Of a stretch of 64,000 nucleotides of DNA, positions 33,888-42,670 are shown one piece after another (the first letter of the stretch is position 1; every line of letters begins with the position of its first letter). Both the position numbers and the translations under genes were made by a program. The notes under the pieces are model-generated. The model ran no database searches, had not been told where the DNA came from, and worked only from the letters and a program-made list of their open reading frames with translations. The stretch covers positions 1-64,000 of the forward strand of contig CAZKQJ010000002.1 of assembly GCA_964554875.1 (NCBI GenBank), given 5' to 3'. This DNA is from Marispirochaeta sp964554875 (GTDB lineage Bacteria; Spirochaetota; Spirochaetia; JC444; Marispirochaetaceae).

Positions 33888-35545
33888 TGGAACTTCGACC
33901 CGCCGATAAACTCCCGCAGTATCGAATCTCTGGGAACCTCCCTGTCGGGGATACCGATGAAATTGTGCAGAAAGCTGGTAAGTCTCATGGCTTCCGCATA
34001 CTCCGTATGATAGGGTTTAACTGTTCTTAACAGGGTTTCGGCATAATTCTTTAAAACCGCCAGCTCGTAATCCAGGGCGGAGTTAAAGGCCGAATCGGCG
34101 TTGTTCTGGTAGGGGAAGATGTTTCTGTCTTCTCCACGTCGTACCGATGGCCACATCTGCAGGGTCCTCAGGGCACTGTGACCCCGAAACTGGTGGTCCC
34201 GGACCATCCTGCGCAGGAGCCGGTTGTCCGTGGTGGGAATCCGGTTGCGGTCGTCCAGGTTCAGCTGGGTAAGGGCGGATACGTATACCTTGTACTTCGC
34301 CGCCGGGTCTACCTGGGGGGTAAGGGCATCGTTCAGACCGTGAATTCCCTCCATAAGGAGGATGCTTCGCCTGTTAAGCTTGAGGTGCTTTCCTGAAGGT
34401 CTGCGGTTACCGGTTTTGAAGTCAAAGAGGGGTATCTCGATCTCTTCGCCTTTGAGCAGATTAATCAGGTGCCGGTTAAGCAACTCAATGTCGATGGCCT
34501 CCAGGGCCTCGAAGTCGTAATCACCCTTCTCATCAAGGGGCGTCTGTTCCCGGGGGACAAAGTAATCGTCCAGGGATATGGCAATGGGATTAAAACCCAG
34601 GACCTTCAGCTGGATTCCCAGCTTCTTGGTAAATGTTGTTTTTCCGGAAGAAGAGGGGCCGGCGATCATGACTGCCCTGACTGTCCCGCGGCGCTCGGCT
34701 ATCCGGTCGGCTATGGAGGCGATCTTCTTGTTGTGGAGGGCCTCGGCAACCTGGATAAATTCACCGATTTTCTGGGATTCCACCAGCCGGTTGAGTTTTC
34801 CGACGCTGTTTACGTTCAGTATTTTGCCCCAGGCCTTGTACTCCATGAAAACCGAGAAGAGAACAGGGTTATCGGAAAAAGCGGCTACCCTGTCGGGAGC
34901 AGAGGATGAGGGATAGCGCAGCAGAAATCCCGGCGAATAGGGCTTGAGCTCAAAGAGGTTCAGGAGACCCGTTGATTGTACCAGAGGCTGATAACCGATT
35001 TCCCGGTGTTCTCCGCTTTCATACACGGGAATCTTGGCTTCGTTTCGGAAGCGCAGAAGCTCGACCCGGGAGTGGTGACCGGTTTTCATGAAGTAGTCCA
35101 GGGCTTCTCCGTAGGATATAACCCGGCGGATAATCGCTTCGTTCCTGCTTACTATCTCCCGCATCCTCTTTTTGATGCTTTCCAGGTCTCCGGCGCTTAC
35201 CTCCTCTTCGCTGTCAAAGTAGAAGTAATAGCCGTGCCCCAGGGAGTGGCCTATAATCAGCTTTCTCCGGGGGTAGAGCTCCGATACCGCCCGGGACAGG
35301 AGAAAACTCAGGGAGTTGCGGTATATCCGCATCCCCACCTCCGAATCCAGGGAGACCGGTTCCAGGGTAGATGATATCTCTATCTTGAAGGAGAGACTTA
35401 CAAGTTCGTTGTTTACGAGGGCGGCAATAATTGGCCGGGGAGGAACTGCGAACTCTTCTTCCCTCCGGATCACCTCTGAGACCCTGGTTCCGTAGTCAAG
35501 TTCAATCCGCTTCTTTGACGGCAGGGTACAATATACCGAATGCAT
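33881..35545 (-). CDS. TGS-domain fusion uridine/nucleoside kinase
   Basis: The 554-residue protein has an N-terminal TGS/ThrRS-like region (about 1-210; includes a GHSLGHGYYFYF segment resembling the tRNA-SAD/ThrRS editing-type domain) and a C-terminal P-loop kinase of the uridine kinase/phosphoribulokinase family (Walker A GPSSSGKTT at 296-304; SLDDYFVPREQTPLDEKGDYDFEALEAID). Such fusions are widespread but their substrate is not settled. The kinase core residues look intact. A tRNA-like or nucleoside substrate is possible. It is a lone gene, convergent with an unknown exported protein. Confidence 0.85.
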   Translation of the reverse strand: MHSVYCTLPSKKRIELDYGTRVSEVIRREEEFAVPPRPIIAALVNNELVSLSFKIEISSTLEPVSLDSEVGMRIYRNSLSFLLSRAVSELYPRRKLIIGHSLGHGYYFYFDSEEEVSAGDLESIKKRMREIVSRNEAIIRRVISYGEALDYFMKTGHHSRVELLRFRNEAKIPVYESGEHREIGYQPLVQSTGLLNLFELKPYSPGFLLRYPSSSAPDRVAAFSDNPVLFSVFMEYKAWGKILNVNSVGKLNRLVESQKIGEFIQVAEALHNKKIASIADRIAERRGTVRAVMIAGPSSSGKTTFTKKLGIQLKVLGFNPIAISLDDYFVPREQTPLDEKGDYDFEALEAIDIELLNRHLINLLKGEEIEIPLFDFKTGNRRPSGKHLKLNRRSILLMEGIHGLNDALTPQVDPAAKYKVYVSALTQLNLDDRNRIPTTDNRLLRRMVRDHQFRGHSALRTLQMWPSVRRGEDRNIFPYQNNADSAFNSALDYELAVLKNYAETLLRTVKPYHTEYAEAMRLTSFLHNFIGIPDREVPRDSILREFIGGSKFHY

Positions 35546-35609
35546 GGATTGTGCCTCCCTGAAATGCTGCTATCAAAAGAGTAGGGTAAAAGTCCGGAAG
35601 GCGCAAGCT

Positions 35610-35906
35610 TTATCCCTGAAGCATTTTACGGAGGACCTTTTTCCATTTTCCGGGTCCCACATAGCGAGGGCGGGCAGGAAGTCCTTCCGTAAGCTCCTTG
35701 AAGCTTTTTCCTCCCACGGGCGTTGCCAGTCGGGCAAACTGCAGTCCCTGGGGATCGAGAAGCAGAGAACATTGCCGCCGAAGCTCCTCTTTCTCCTTGA
35801 CCGAGGCGCTTTCCAGGGCCTGGCGGTATGCCGATTCAATGGTCACGGCGTCGGCATTGCGGGAGACGCCCAGGCGTGCAAAAGGATCGTGTACAAAAAT
35901 GGCCAT
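35610..35906 (-). CDS. small J-domain-like protein lacking HPD
   Basis: The 98-residue protein begins DPFARLGVSRNADAVTIESAYRQALESASVKEKEELRRQCSLLLDPQG, matching the helix pattern of DnaJ J-domains, but the HPD motif that activates DnaK is missing. The C-terminal 45 residues are basic (KSFKELTEGLPARPRYVGPGKWKKVLRKMLQ). It may be a J-like adaptor that cannot stimulate DnaK. It follows, by 27 bases, the gene at 35934-37094 on the same strand, so the two are probably co-expressed. Confidence 0.6.
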   Translation of the reverse strand: MAIFVHDPFARLGVSRNADAVTIESAYRQALESASVKEKEELRRQCSLLLDPQGLQFARLATPVGGKSFKELTEGLPARPRYVGPGKWKKVLRKMLQG

Positions 35907-35933
35907 TCTGCTTCTCTCCTGTCAAAGGTATAA

Positions 35934-37094
35934 TCAGGCAAAGAGCTCCAGCTGCTGGGGTTCACTCTTTTCCGGGCGGATGCGCTGTTCCTCTTTTTCG
36001 GGTGGGCCCTCGTGTTCGGGGATCCTGCAGTCGGTCCCGGAACTGAAAAGGACTGCTGCTCTGCGGCAGTCCTCCGGGTTCCGAATCTCAAAGGTTTCAA
36101 TATCCGGAAACTGCTGCTGTATCTCTTCCCTGATTTTATTGAGCAGCTTCTGGAACTGGCGCATCAGAAGAAGGTCTTCGCTGCTCTGTTCATCGCTGCC
36201 GGAGGCTTCTCCTTTAAGGATTCCCCGTTCTCCAAGGTGCGCGGCAATCGATAGGGCCGCGGCAAGGGTCTCCATGTCGACCTGCCGTTCCTCCAGGAGC
36301 GAAATAATGTATTTCAGCCAGTAATAGAGGGCGGCATCGGCGTCTTCCTCGGCTACTCCCAGGGCTGCAAGCCGGAGGGTGTCGGACTCTCCGAAGATTC
36401 CCTTGAAGCGTTTTAACAGCGGACCCGGCGAATGGTCATCCATGGCCATCCGGGAGAAACACCAGAGAGCGAAGTCCGCAGCTGCCTCTGTATAGTCCCG
36501 TTCAAGGTCCCGTACCAGCATTGCGGCTGTATCCGCGAATAGGTCGATCAGCCCCATCTCCAGGGCGTCTTCCATCTGTTCGCCGGCACTGACAATGTAG
36601 TCCGGTGATTCGAGTATTTCGGAGGCGAAGCAGCCGCGAAGGCTGTTCTTTTCCTCCCCGGGGATATTGCCTGAAGCTATCATCATGGCAAGGTCGGCGA
36701 GTTTAAAAGGGGGAGTCTCCGGTGGAATACGATCCTTCAGAGCGCGAAGTTTTTTGAGGTCTCCGTCATACAGGGCCTTGAGGCTCAAGACGCAGTTTTT
36801 CCACGGACCCACCAGCGATTCATCCGGAACCCTGGCGAGCTGTTCCAGCAGGGAAGGATCCTCCATGCCGTTGGTAACCGATTCGAGGGCATCATCCACA
36901 ATCTGGGCGTTTTTATAGAGTCTGTGTTCAGAATCGAGGATCCCGCACGTCAAAAGCTCCCTGGGGTCGGAGAGGATGCGTTGCAGCTCCTCCTTGAGGT
37001 CCTGTTTATGCGTTTCTTCGGCAATCAGCAGTTGCCGAAGGACAATGGGTATCTTTGAAGATTTATGTTCGTGTTGGGTATGTGATTTTCTCAT
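35934..37094 (-). CDS. conserved helical protein, unknown
   Basis: The 386-residue protein is largely helical and soluble, with a highly charged N-terminus (RKSHTQHEHKSSKIP) and an acidic Gln/Glu-rich C-terminus. There is no signal peptide, membrane segment or catalytic motif. I do not recognise the family. The helical repeats suggest a TPR- or HEAT-like fold. It lies upstream of the J-like gene, with which it probably forms a unit. Confidence 0.6.
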   Translation of the reverse strand: MRKSHTQHEHKSSKIPIVLRQLLIAEETHKQDLKEELQRILSDPRELLTCGILDSEHRLYKNAQIVDDALESVTNGMEDPSLLEQLARVPDESLVGPWKNCVLSLKALYDGDLKKLRALKDRIPPETPPFKLADLAMMIASGNIPGEEKNSLRGCFASEILESPDYIVSAGEQMEDALEMGLIDLFADTAAMLVRDLERDYTEAAADFALWCFSRMAMDDHSPGPLLKRFKGIFGESDTLRLAALGVAEEDADAALYYWLKYIISLLEERQVDMETLAAALSIAAHLGERGILKGEASGSDEQSSEDLLLMRQFQKLLNKIREEIQQQFPDIETFEIRNPEDCRRAAVLFSSGTDCRIPEHEGPPEKEEQRIRPEKSEPQQLELFA

Positions 37095-37159
37095 GATTGT
37101 TGTGCGTGAGAGCCACCGTAGACTGAAGTCCCCCCGGCTGTCAACGAGTGGGCGGGAAT

Positions 37160-38386
37160 TTATCCCAGCCGTTCCTCCAATTCCTTGACTGCATCCGGAG
37201 GAAGGGAGCGGGCAATCTGGATATGGTCGCCTTCCTTGGTCTGCAGAATCGGGGTTTCGGCGTACAGGTTGCCCTTTTCATTAAGAAGAAGCTTGATGGC
37301 AGGATATTTGGGATCATTGATATTGGTTCGTACGACCACACCTTTGGCCCCGTTGGTCAGTTCCACATAGGTGCCGATGGGATAAATCGATAATGTGTAA
37401 ACCAGGGCCCGAAGAATGCGTTCATCGAAGTGCTTACCGATATCCTTCAAGAGGTCCATAATACCGGAATGACCATCCCTTTCCTTCTTGTAAGGCCTGC
37501 GGGAGACCGCTCCGTTGTAGGCTGTTGCTACTGCGACAATCTTTCCATAGAGGGATATCTTGTCGCTGGTAAGTTTTCTGGGATACCCGGTACCGTCTAC
37601 ATGCTCAGCGTGTTCCAGAACCGCCAATGCGACGGTGGCGGGAAAAGCCGCGGCCTTCAGAATCTTGAAACCGATTATGGGGTGGGCATAGATTGTTTTT
37701 CTTTCGTTGGGACTTAAGGGTCGGTCGCTCATGTAGATATTTCTGGGGATTTTCATCATCCCGATTTTGTGCAGCAATCCCGCGGTGCCGACTTCAATCA
37801 GCCTGTGAGGCGGGAGCTTGAGAAATTCTCCCACGGCGAGACTCAGTATTGCTGTTTTCAGACAGCTTGACGCCAGATAATCCTCTTCGGGCTGGGAGAT
37901 AAAGGGAATGCTCAGAAGGAATCGGCGGGAGCTTTTCAGGGTAGAGATTATGTCCTTGACGATATCGGTAACATCGTCTATCCGCAGTTCCTCACGCTCG
38001 GCAAACCTGCCGTAAATACTTCGGACTTCCTCCACCTTCTGCTGATAAAAGGAGCTGACCTCCTGCCGTTCTGCGCTTTCGTGGACGTCCTCTTTCAGAA
38101 AACCGAGCCGGCTTTCTTCTGCGTTGTCTCCGGTATTCCTTGGTTTTTCCGCCGGCTGTCCGTCGGTGTATACTTCCGTGTAATGCCAGCTGGAAAGACG
38201 TTTTACCAGCTCTTCGGAAACAGGAATATCCGGCGACAAAATTATATAGCCGTCATCAAGGAAAACCGGGGCATCTATGTACGAATTGACCTCCAGATTG
38301 TCTAAACCGACCTTATTCACGATACTACGCTGCCCTCTCTGTCGTAAGATTCCTGTAAAACGCCGGCCGTTGACCCGGCCAGACAT
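37160..38386 (-). CDS. degenerate HD-GYP domain protein
   Basis: The 408-residue protein has an N-terminal DUF3391-like part (about 15-75) and an HD-GYP domain (about 165-345). The GYP motif is present (GTGYP at 265-269) and HAEHVDG corresponds to HHERxDG, but the catalytic HD is HK (His206-Lys207), one of the paired HH is Ala, and the later Asp of AVADxYD is Thr. Most metal ligands are lost, so c-di-GMP hydrolysis is unlikely. It may act as a c-di-GMP binder or a pure scaffold. Good ribosome site AAGGAG upstream of the ATG. Confidence 0.88.
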   Translation of the reverse strand: MSGRVNGRRFTGILRQRGQRSIVNKVGLDNLEVNSYIDAPVFLDDGYIILSPDIPVSEELVKRLSSWHYTEVYTDGQPAEKPRNTGDNAEESRLGFLKEDVHESAERQEVSSFYQQKVEEVRSIYGRFAEREELRIDDVTDIVKDIISTLKSSRRFLLSIPFISQPEEDYLASSCLKTAILSLAVGEFLKLPPHRLIEVGTAGLLHKIGMMKIPRNIYMSDRPLSPNERKTIYAHPIIGFKILKAAAFPATVALAVLEHAEHVDGTGYPRKLTSDKISLYGKIVAVATAYNGAVSRRPYKKERDGHSGIMDLLKDIGKHFDERILRALVYTLSIYPIGTYVELTNGAKGVVVRTNINDPKYPAIKLLLNEKGNLYAETPILQTKEGDHIQIARSLPPDAVKELEERLG

Positions 38387-38424
38387 ATTCTTTACACTCC
38401 TTCTTATATTATAGGAGAATTTCG

Positions 38425-39279
38425 GTGAAATTTAAGGTAATTTTTATACTTTTCAACGTTGTTATCCTGTTCTCCTTCTTAATCATCTTTTTTATGCCCC
38501 TGGCTGTGCTGGGTTGGGAGTATACAAAGGAGTTTTGGGCTGACAACTGGTATTTACCCCTGGTATTCTTTCTGATAATGGGAGTTCTTAATGTCTATTT
38601 CATCCAGAACTGGCGCCTGTTTTCCCTGCTGGAACGGGAAGAATGGGGTGGAATTATCGGGTATGTCCTGGGCCGTCTGGAGACCGGTCGCATCCGCAGA
38701 CAGGAAATCCGCATGGCAATCAACGCCGCCCTTATAAGCTCCCGGCTGAATGTAATCACTAAAATAGAGGAACTCCTGAGGGACAAGCGCCCTGCCGCAA
38801 TGCCATCCTTCGCTCTCTCCCTGGGGATCCCCTACCTGCTGAATAATGATCCTCCAGGGGCTGAAAACTATTTCCGGGAGTTCCTGGAAATCCGGGGAGA
38901 AGATCGTCCCTGGATTGTCTGGTGTTACGGTTTTTCGCTTCTTCTTCAAAGAAAACTTGAAGAGGCGAAAATCCAGTTCCTCTCCCTGGGAGGAGAAAAA
39001 TCTCCGATACTGAATCTGTTGACGGCCTACATGCTCGATACCTGTGCTGTCCAGGACGACGAGGCAAAACGGCATCAGACCGCCCTGGCCGCGGAATTGC
39101 GGTCCCGATATACCCGGACTGAATTTTTGAAAATCCTGGAAAAGGCCAGAACGTCGGTTCATATTGTCGTTCTCGGCAAGGTGCTGGACGAGGCTGTTGA
39201 ATGGCTCTACTATCTCGATGCCCATGATGCCGAAGGCAATGACAAGGGTGTCGATTCGAAAGAAAATTACGGAGAATAA
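38425..39279 (+). CDS. membrane-anchored protein with helical repeats, unknown
   Basis: The 284-residue protein has two N-terminal membrane segments (about 6-28 and 44-62) and a cytosolic or periplasmic helical domain with TPR-like periodicity (about 80-265). The start is a GTG at 38425 with AGGAG 8 bases upstream. It begins only 38 bases from the divergent HD-GYP gene and ends 3 bases before the aminotransferase gene, so it may be co-expressed with it. I do not recognise the family. Confidence 0.65.
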   Translation: MKFKVIFILFNVVILFSFLIIFFMPLAVLGWEYTKEFWADNWYLPLVFFLIMGVLNVYFIQNWRLFSLLEREEWGGIIGYVLGRLETGRIRRQEIRMAINAALISSRLNVITKIEELLRDKRPAAMPSFALSLGIPYLLNNDPPGAENYFREFLEIRGEDRPWIVWCYGFSLLLQRKLEEAKIQFLSLGGEKSPILNLLTAYMLDTCAVQDDEAKRHQTALAAELRSRYTRTEFLKILEKARTSVHIVVLGKVLDEAVEWLYYLDAHDAEGNDKGVDSKENYGE

Positions 39280-39282
39280 CGG

Positions 39283-40500
39283 ATGAGGGAAATACGGAAG
39301 TCCCGCAAGCTCGATGAAGTCTGCTACGATATCCGGGGACCGGTTTTAAGCGAAGCCCAGCGCCTTGAGGAGGAGGGCTTTCATGTAATGAAGCTGAACA
39401 CCGGCAATCCCTATGCCTTCGGCTTCAACGCCCCGGATGAGCTTTTGCATGACATCGTGCTGAATCTTCACGAGGCCCAGGGCTACATCGATTCCAAGGG
39501 ACTCTTTCCTGCCCGCAAGGCGGTTATGCAGTATTGTCAGCAGATCGGGATCGAAGGGGTCGGTGTCGAGGATATCTACATCGGAAACGGCGTCAGCGAA
39601 CTTATCGTTATGGCCATGCAGGGCCTCCTGGATAACGGCGACGAGGTACTTATCCCGTCTCCCGACTACCCCCTCTGGACGGCGGCTGCGACCCTTTCCG
39701 GTGGAAAGGCCGTCCACTACCGCTGTGACGAGGGGTCCTCATGGTATCCGGATATAGAGGATATGACCTCGAAAATTACTGATCGAACCCGGGGTATTGT
39801 AATCATCAATCCCAACAATCCCACCGGAAGCGTCTACCCCAGGGAAATCCTGGAGAAGATCGTCGAGCTTGCCAGGCAGCACGACCTCATCGTATTTTCC
39901 GACGAGATCTACGACAAGATCCTGTATGACGATACAGTTCATACCCCTACGGCCTCTCTGGCGGATGATATTCTGATGGTGACCTTCAACGGACTTTCCA
40001 AGGTCTACCGGGCGGCGGGGTTCAGAGCCGGCTGGATGATTCTCAGCGGTCGCAGGAGCCATGCCGAGGATTATCTGGAAGGTATTTCCATGCTCTCCAA
40101 TATGCGGCTCTGTGCCAATGTACCGGCCCAGTATGCGATCCAGGCTGCTCTGGGAGGATATCAGAGCATCAAGGATCTGCTGCTTCCCGGGGGACGTCTG
40201 CGCGAACAGCGGGACATCGCCTATAAAATGCTGACGGATATTCCCGGAATTACCTGCGTAAAACCTCAAGGAGCCCTCTATCTTTTTCCGAAGATCGACA
40301 CCGGCCGTTTCGGAATCGTCGACGACATGAAGTTTATCCTGGATTTTCTCAAGGAAAAGAAGGTTCTGATGGTGCAGGGAACGGGCTTTAACTGGCCCGA
40401 ACCGGACCACTTCCGGATTGTTTTTCTTCCCCGGGTGGATGAACTTGAGCATGTTCTCGGATCCCTGAAGGATTTTCTCGAAACCTACCGACAGATCTGA
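39283..40500 (+). CDS. alaA: class I/II aminotransferase, AlaA-like
   Basis: The 405-residue protein has the fold-type I PLP features: NPNNPTGSVYPREIL, the Asp/Tyr pair in FSDEIYDKILYDD that holds the pyridine ring, and the PLP Lys in FNGLSKVYRAAGFRAGW. The closest known group is glutamate-pyruvate aminotransferase AlaA, but substrate range in this group is broad. It follows the membrane protein gene with a 3-base gap. Convergent with the iron alcohol dehydrogenase. Confidence 0.88.
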   Translation: MREIRKSRKLDEVCYDIRGPVLSEAQRLEEEGFHVMKLNTGNPYAFGFNAPDELLHDIVLNLHEAQGYIDSKGLFPARKAVMQYCQQIGIEGVGVEDIYIGNGVSELIVMAMQGLLDNGDEVLIPSPDYPLWTAAATLSGGKAVHYRCDEGSSWYPDIEDMTSKITDRTRGIVIINPNNPTGSVYPREILEKIVELARQHDLIVFSDEIYDKILYDDTVHTPTASLADDILMVTFNGLSKVYRAAGFRAGWMILSGRRSHAEDYLEGISMLSNMRLCANVPAQYAIQAALGGYQSIKDLLLPGGRLREQRDIAYKMLTDIPGITCVKPQGALYLFPKIDTGRFGIVDDMKFILDFLKEKKVLMVQGTGFNWPEPDHFRIVFLPRVDELEHVLGSLKDFLETYRQI

Positions 40501-40517
40501 AGGTGCATGGTTCCGAA

Positions 40518-42143
40518 TCAGTAGGCCTCTTTAAGAATATCGATGATATCCCCGTACCTCAGCTCCCTGGGATTGTACATGAGCGAAGCGTCACCCATGG
40601 CAGCTTCCGCGACGGCATTGAAATCAGAAGGTTGTACGGCGATCTCCCGCAGGGAGCATGGATGCCTTCCTCCGGTGGCTTCGTGCAGAGAGCTGTTCAG
40701 TTCCCGTATATGTCTGATGACCGCAGGTCCCCGTACACTCGCTGCGGTATGCTCGTAGTTTTCCCTGCCCTGCAGGGGGATGAGAAGTTTTCCCAGGGCT
40801 TCATCGATGCTTTCTCCGTTATACTCCAGTGCAAAAGGCAGCAATACCGCCATGCAGGCTCCATGGGGCGCAGCGCATACCCCGCCGATTGCATGCCCTA
40901 TTGTGTGGACCATTCCTACCATGGAGTTGGAAAAGGCCCGCCCCGCCAGGTTCGATGCCAGGGCCATGCCCCGACGGTGAACCGCCTGGTCCGGAAAATT
41001 TACCGCCTGTTTCAGGTGTGCAGACAGGAGTTCCAGAGATCGCCATGCCATAAGGTCGCTCAAGGGATTTTTTCCAAGACAGGTAAAGGCCTCCACCGCG
41101 TGACTCATGGCGTCCATTCCCGTAACGGATGTCAGATGAGGCGGGAGAGAAAGGGTCAGGGAGCTGTCCAATACTGCCGCCCGGGGCTGGAGAAACTGGG
41201 AGACAAAGAGGCGTTTTCTCTTTTCATCATGATCGGCGATTACGGCGACCCTGGTGGCCTCTGAGCCGGTCCCCGAGGTTGTAGGTATCATGTATACTGG
41301 CACAGGCGAAGGAGACAGCAGGTTCGATCCCTCCCTGGCCAGAACGTTCTTTCCCTCGAGTCCCAGGCTTATCACCATCCCCTTGGCCGTATCCAGTACG
41401 GAACCTCCCCCCAGAGCAATAATTCCGTCCCGCCGGTAGGCACGGTAATCCTCCGCCAGGCTGCTGACGAGCTTGAGGTCCGAGTCGGGAGGCACATTAT
41501 CCCGGACAATAATATCCAGTCCGGGGTCAAGGGAATCCAGCAGGTTTTTGAGCAGTCCCGCTGCTGTTATACCCCGGTCGGTAACAAGCAGGGGGGCCCG
41601 AACCTTGTCCCGGGAGAGGAGGTCTCCAAGCTCAGCCAGTGTTCCGTCTCCCCATATCAGTTCGGTATCGGCGGAAAACTGGAAGATTCCGGGAAAATGC
41701 AGGGGGAAGGGATAGCTGCTCTCCTCGCTGAGGCTCTCCCGGTAAAGTTCCCGGAGGAATTGATCAAGAACACTTTCTCTGCGTATGAGCCGACGGTCAA
41801 TTACCAGAATGTCGGCCTTTTGTATCTCCTGCGACAGATCATCTGGGTTCAGGGGTATCCTCAGAACCGGACATGTTATCTTTGTCCGGGGTACTGGGAC
41901 GCTTCCCATGAGGATAAGGCCCCCGGTGTCGTCCGGAAGCTCCTCATCGTCGCTTATTATAATGACCTCCGTTCCGGGATCGGGTTCCATATTGGAGAGT
42001 AGGGTCATGGATTTATTGAGCAGCTTTCTCTCGCTGACCGCGGTTATCCGCCGAATACCGCGGACGCCGAACTCGTAGCCGATTTGTTCCACCGCGGCGG
42101 TGCCGCAGATTATAGTCCCTGTCGGCAGAATACGGCGTTTCAT
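40518..42143 (-). CDS. iron-containing alcohol dehydrogenase with extra N-terminal domain
   Basis: The 541-residue protein is a group III alcohol dehydrogenase with the usual domain from about residue 155: NAD motif GGGSVLDTAKG, metal ligands in MDAMSHAVEAF and MVHTIGHAIGG. It is about 150 residues longer than normal. The extra N-terminal part (PTGTIICGTAAVEQIGYEFG) looks like a second, partial copy of the family's own start (compare TELIWGDGTLAELGDLL), lacking the catalytic half. The start ATG is in TAATG with the stop of the upstream gene. It should interconvert alcohols and aldehydes with NAD(P), in step with the AOR two genes upstream. Confidence 0.88.
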   Translation of the reverse strand: MKRRILPTGTIICGTAAVEQIGYEFGVRGIRRITAVSERKLLNKSMTLLSNMEPDPGTEVIIISDDEELPDDTGGLILMGSVPVPRTKITCPVLRIPLNPDDLSQEIQKADILVIDRRLIRRESVLDQFLRELYRESLSEESSYPFPLHFPGIFQFSADTELIWGDGTLAELGDLLSRDKVRAPLLVTDRGITAAGLLKNLLDSLDPGLDIIVRDNVPPDSDLKLVSSLAEDYRAYRRDGIIALGGGSVLDTAKGMVISLGLEGKNVLAREGSNLLSPSPVPVYMIPTTSGTGSEATRVAVIADHDEKRKRLFVSQFLQPRAAVLDSSLTLSLPPHLTSVTGMDAMSHAVEAFTCLGKNPLSDLMAWRSLELLSAHLKQAVNFPDQAVHRRGMALASNLAGRAFSNSMVGMVHTIGHAIGGVCAAPHGACMAVLLPFALEYNGESIDEALGKLLIPLQGRENYEHTAASVRGPAVIRHIRELNSSLHEATGGRHPCSLREIAVQPSDFNAVAEAAMGDASLMYNPRELRYGDIIDILKEAY

Positions 42144-42670
42144 TATGCTCTCCTTTTGGCTGCAGGAAAAAGCAGGCTTGCATAGAGAACCATGCGCTTG
42201 AGAATAAGCCGGTCCGGTTTTCGCCACAGTTTCACGGCCCGCCGTGCAAGGACCCTGGGCAGCAGTAGAATCTCTACAGCATCGATAATGCGGATAAACG
42301 AGAGAACCTTTGCAAGGTTCCCCGCAGCGATCAGTCTTCCCCCGGCTTCGCTGACAGCGGTACTCTCCCGGAAGGTAAAAAGCCGGAAGGCTGCTTCGGC
42401 GCTCTTGAGCCTGATCTCCAGGTCCGCGGAGTTTTCCTTGTCGGAGACAGGATAGAGCTGTCCCAGGCCGTCGGATTCAAGGATAAGGGCCGGTCCCGGA
42501 GCCCGGAGACCAAGAAGGATACGGTAGCCCTCGGGGAAGTTCCGGGCCTCCTCACCCGCTTCACGGGACAGATAAAGCGTCCGGGGAACAGCCCGCCCAA
42601 GGATACAGAGCAGAAGCCGAATATAGAGGATCCTGCAGCGTTTTATTCGGATTCGAAGGGTGCGGGACAC
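42143..42670 (-). CDS. SCP2-like sterol-carrier domain protein
   Basis: The 175-residue protein has a core (about 80-130: ADLEIRLKSAEAAFRLFTFRESTAVSEAGGRLIAAGNLAKVLSFIRIIDAVE) that matches SCP2-fold hydrophobic-ligand proteins. The start is a GTG at 42670 inside the last 28 bases of the AOR gene, and the stop forms TAATG with the dehydrogenase start, so all three genes are coupled. In this position it may bind a hydrophobic substrate or aldehyde for the redox enzymes (inference). Confidence 0.6.
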   Translation of the reverse strand: MSRTLRIRIKRCRILYIRLLLCILGRAVPRTLYLSREAGEEARNFPEGYRILLGLRAPGPALILESDGLGQLYPVSDKENSADLEIRLKSAEAAFRLFTFRESTAVSEAGGRLIAAGNLAKVLSFIRIIDAVEILLLPRVLARRAVKLWRKPDRLILKRMVLYASLLFPAAKRRA

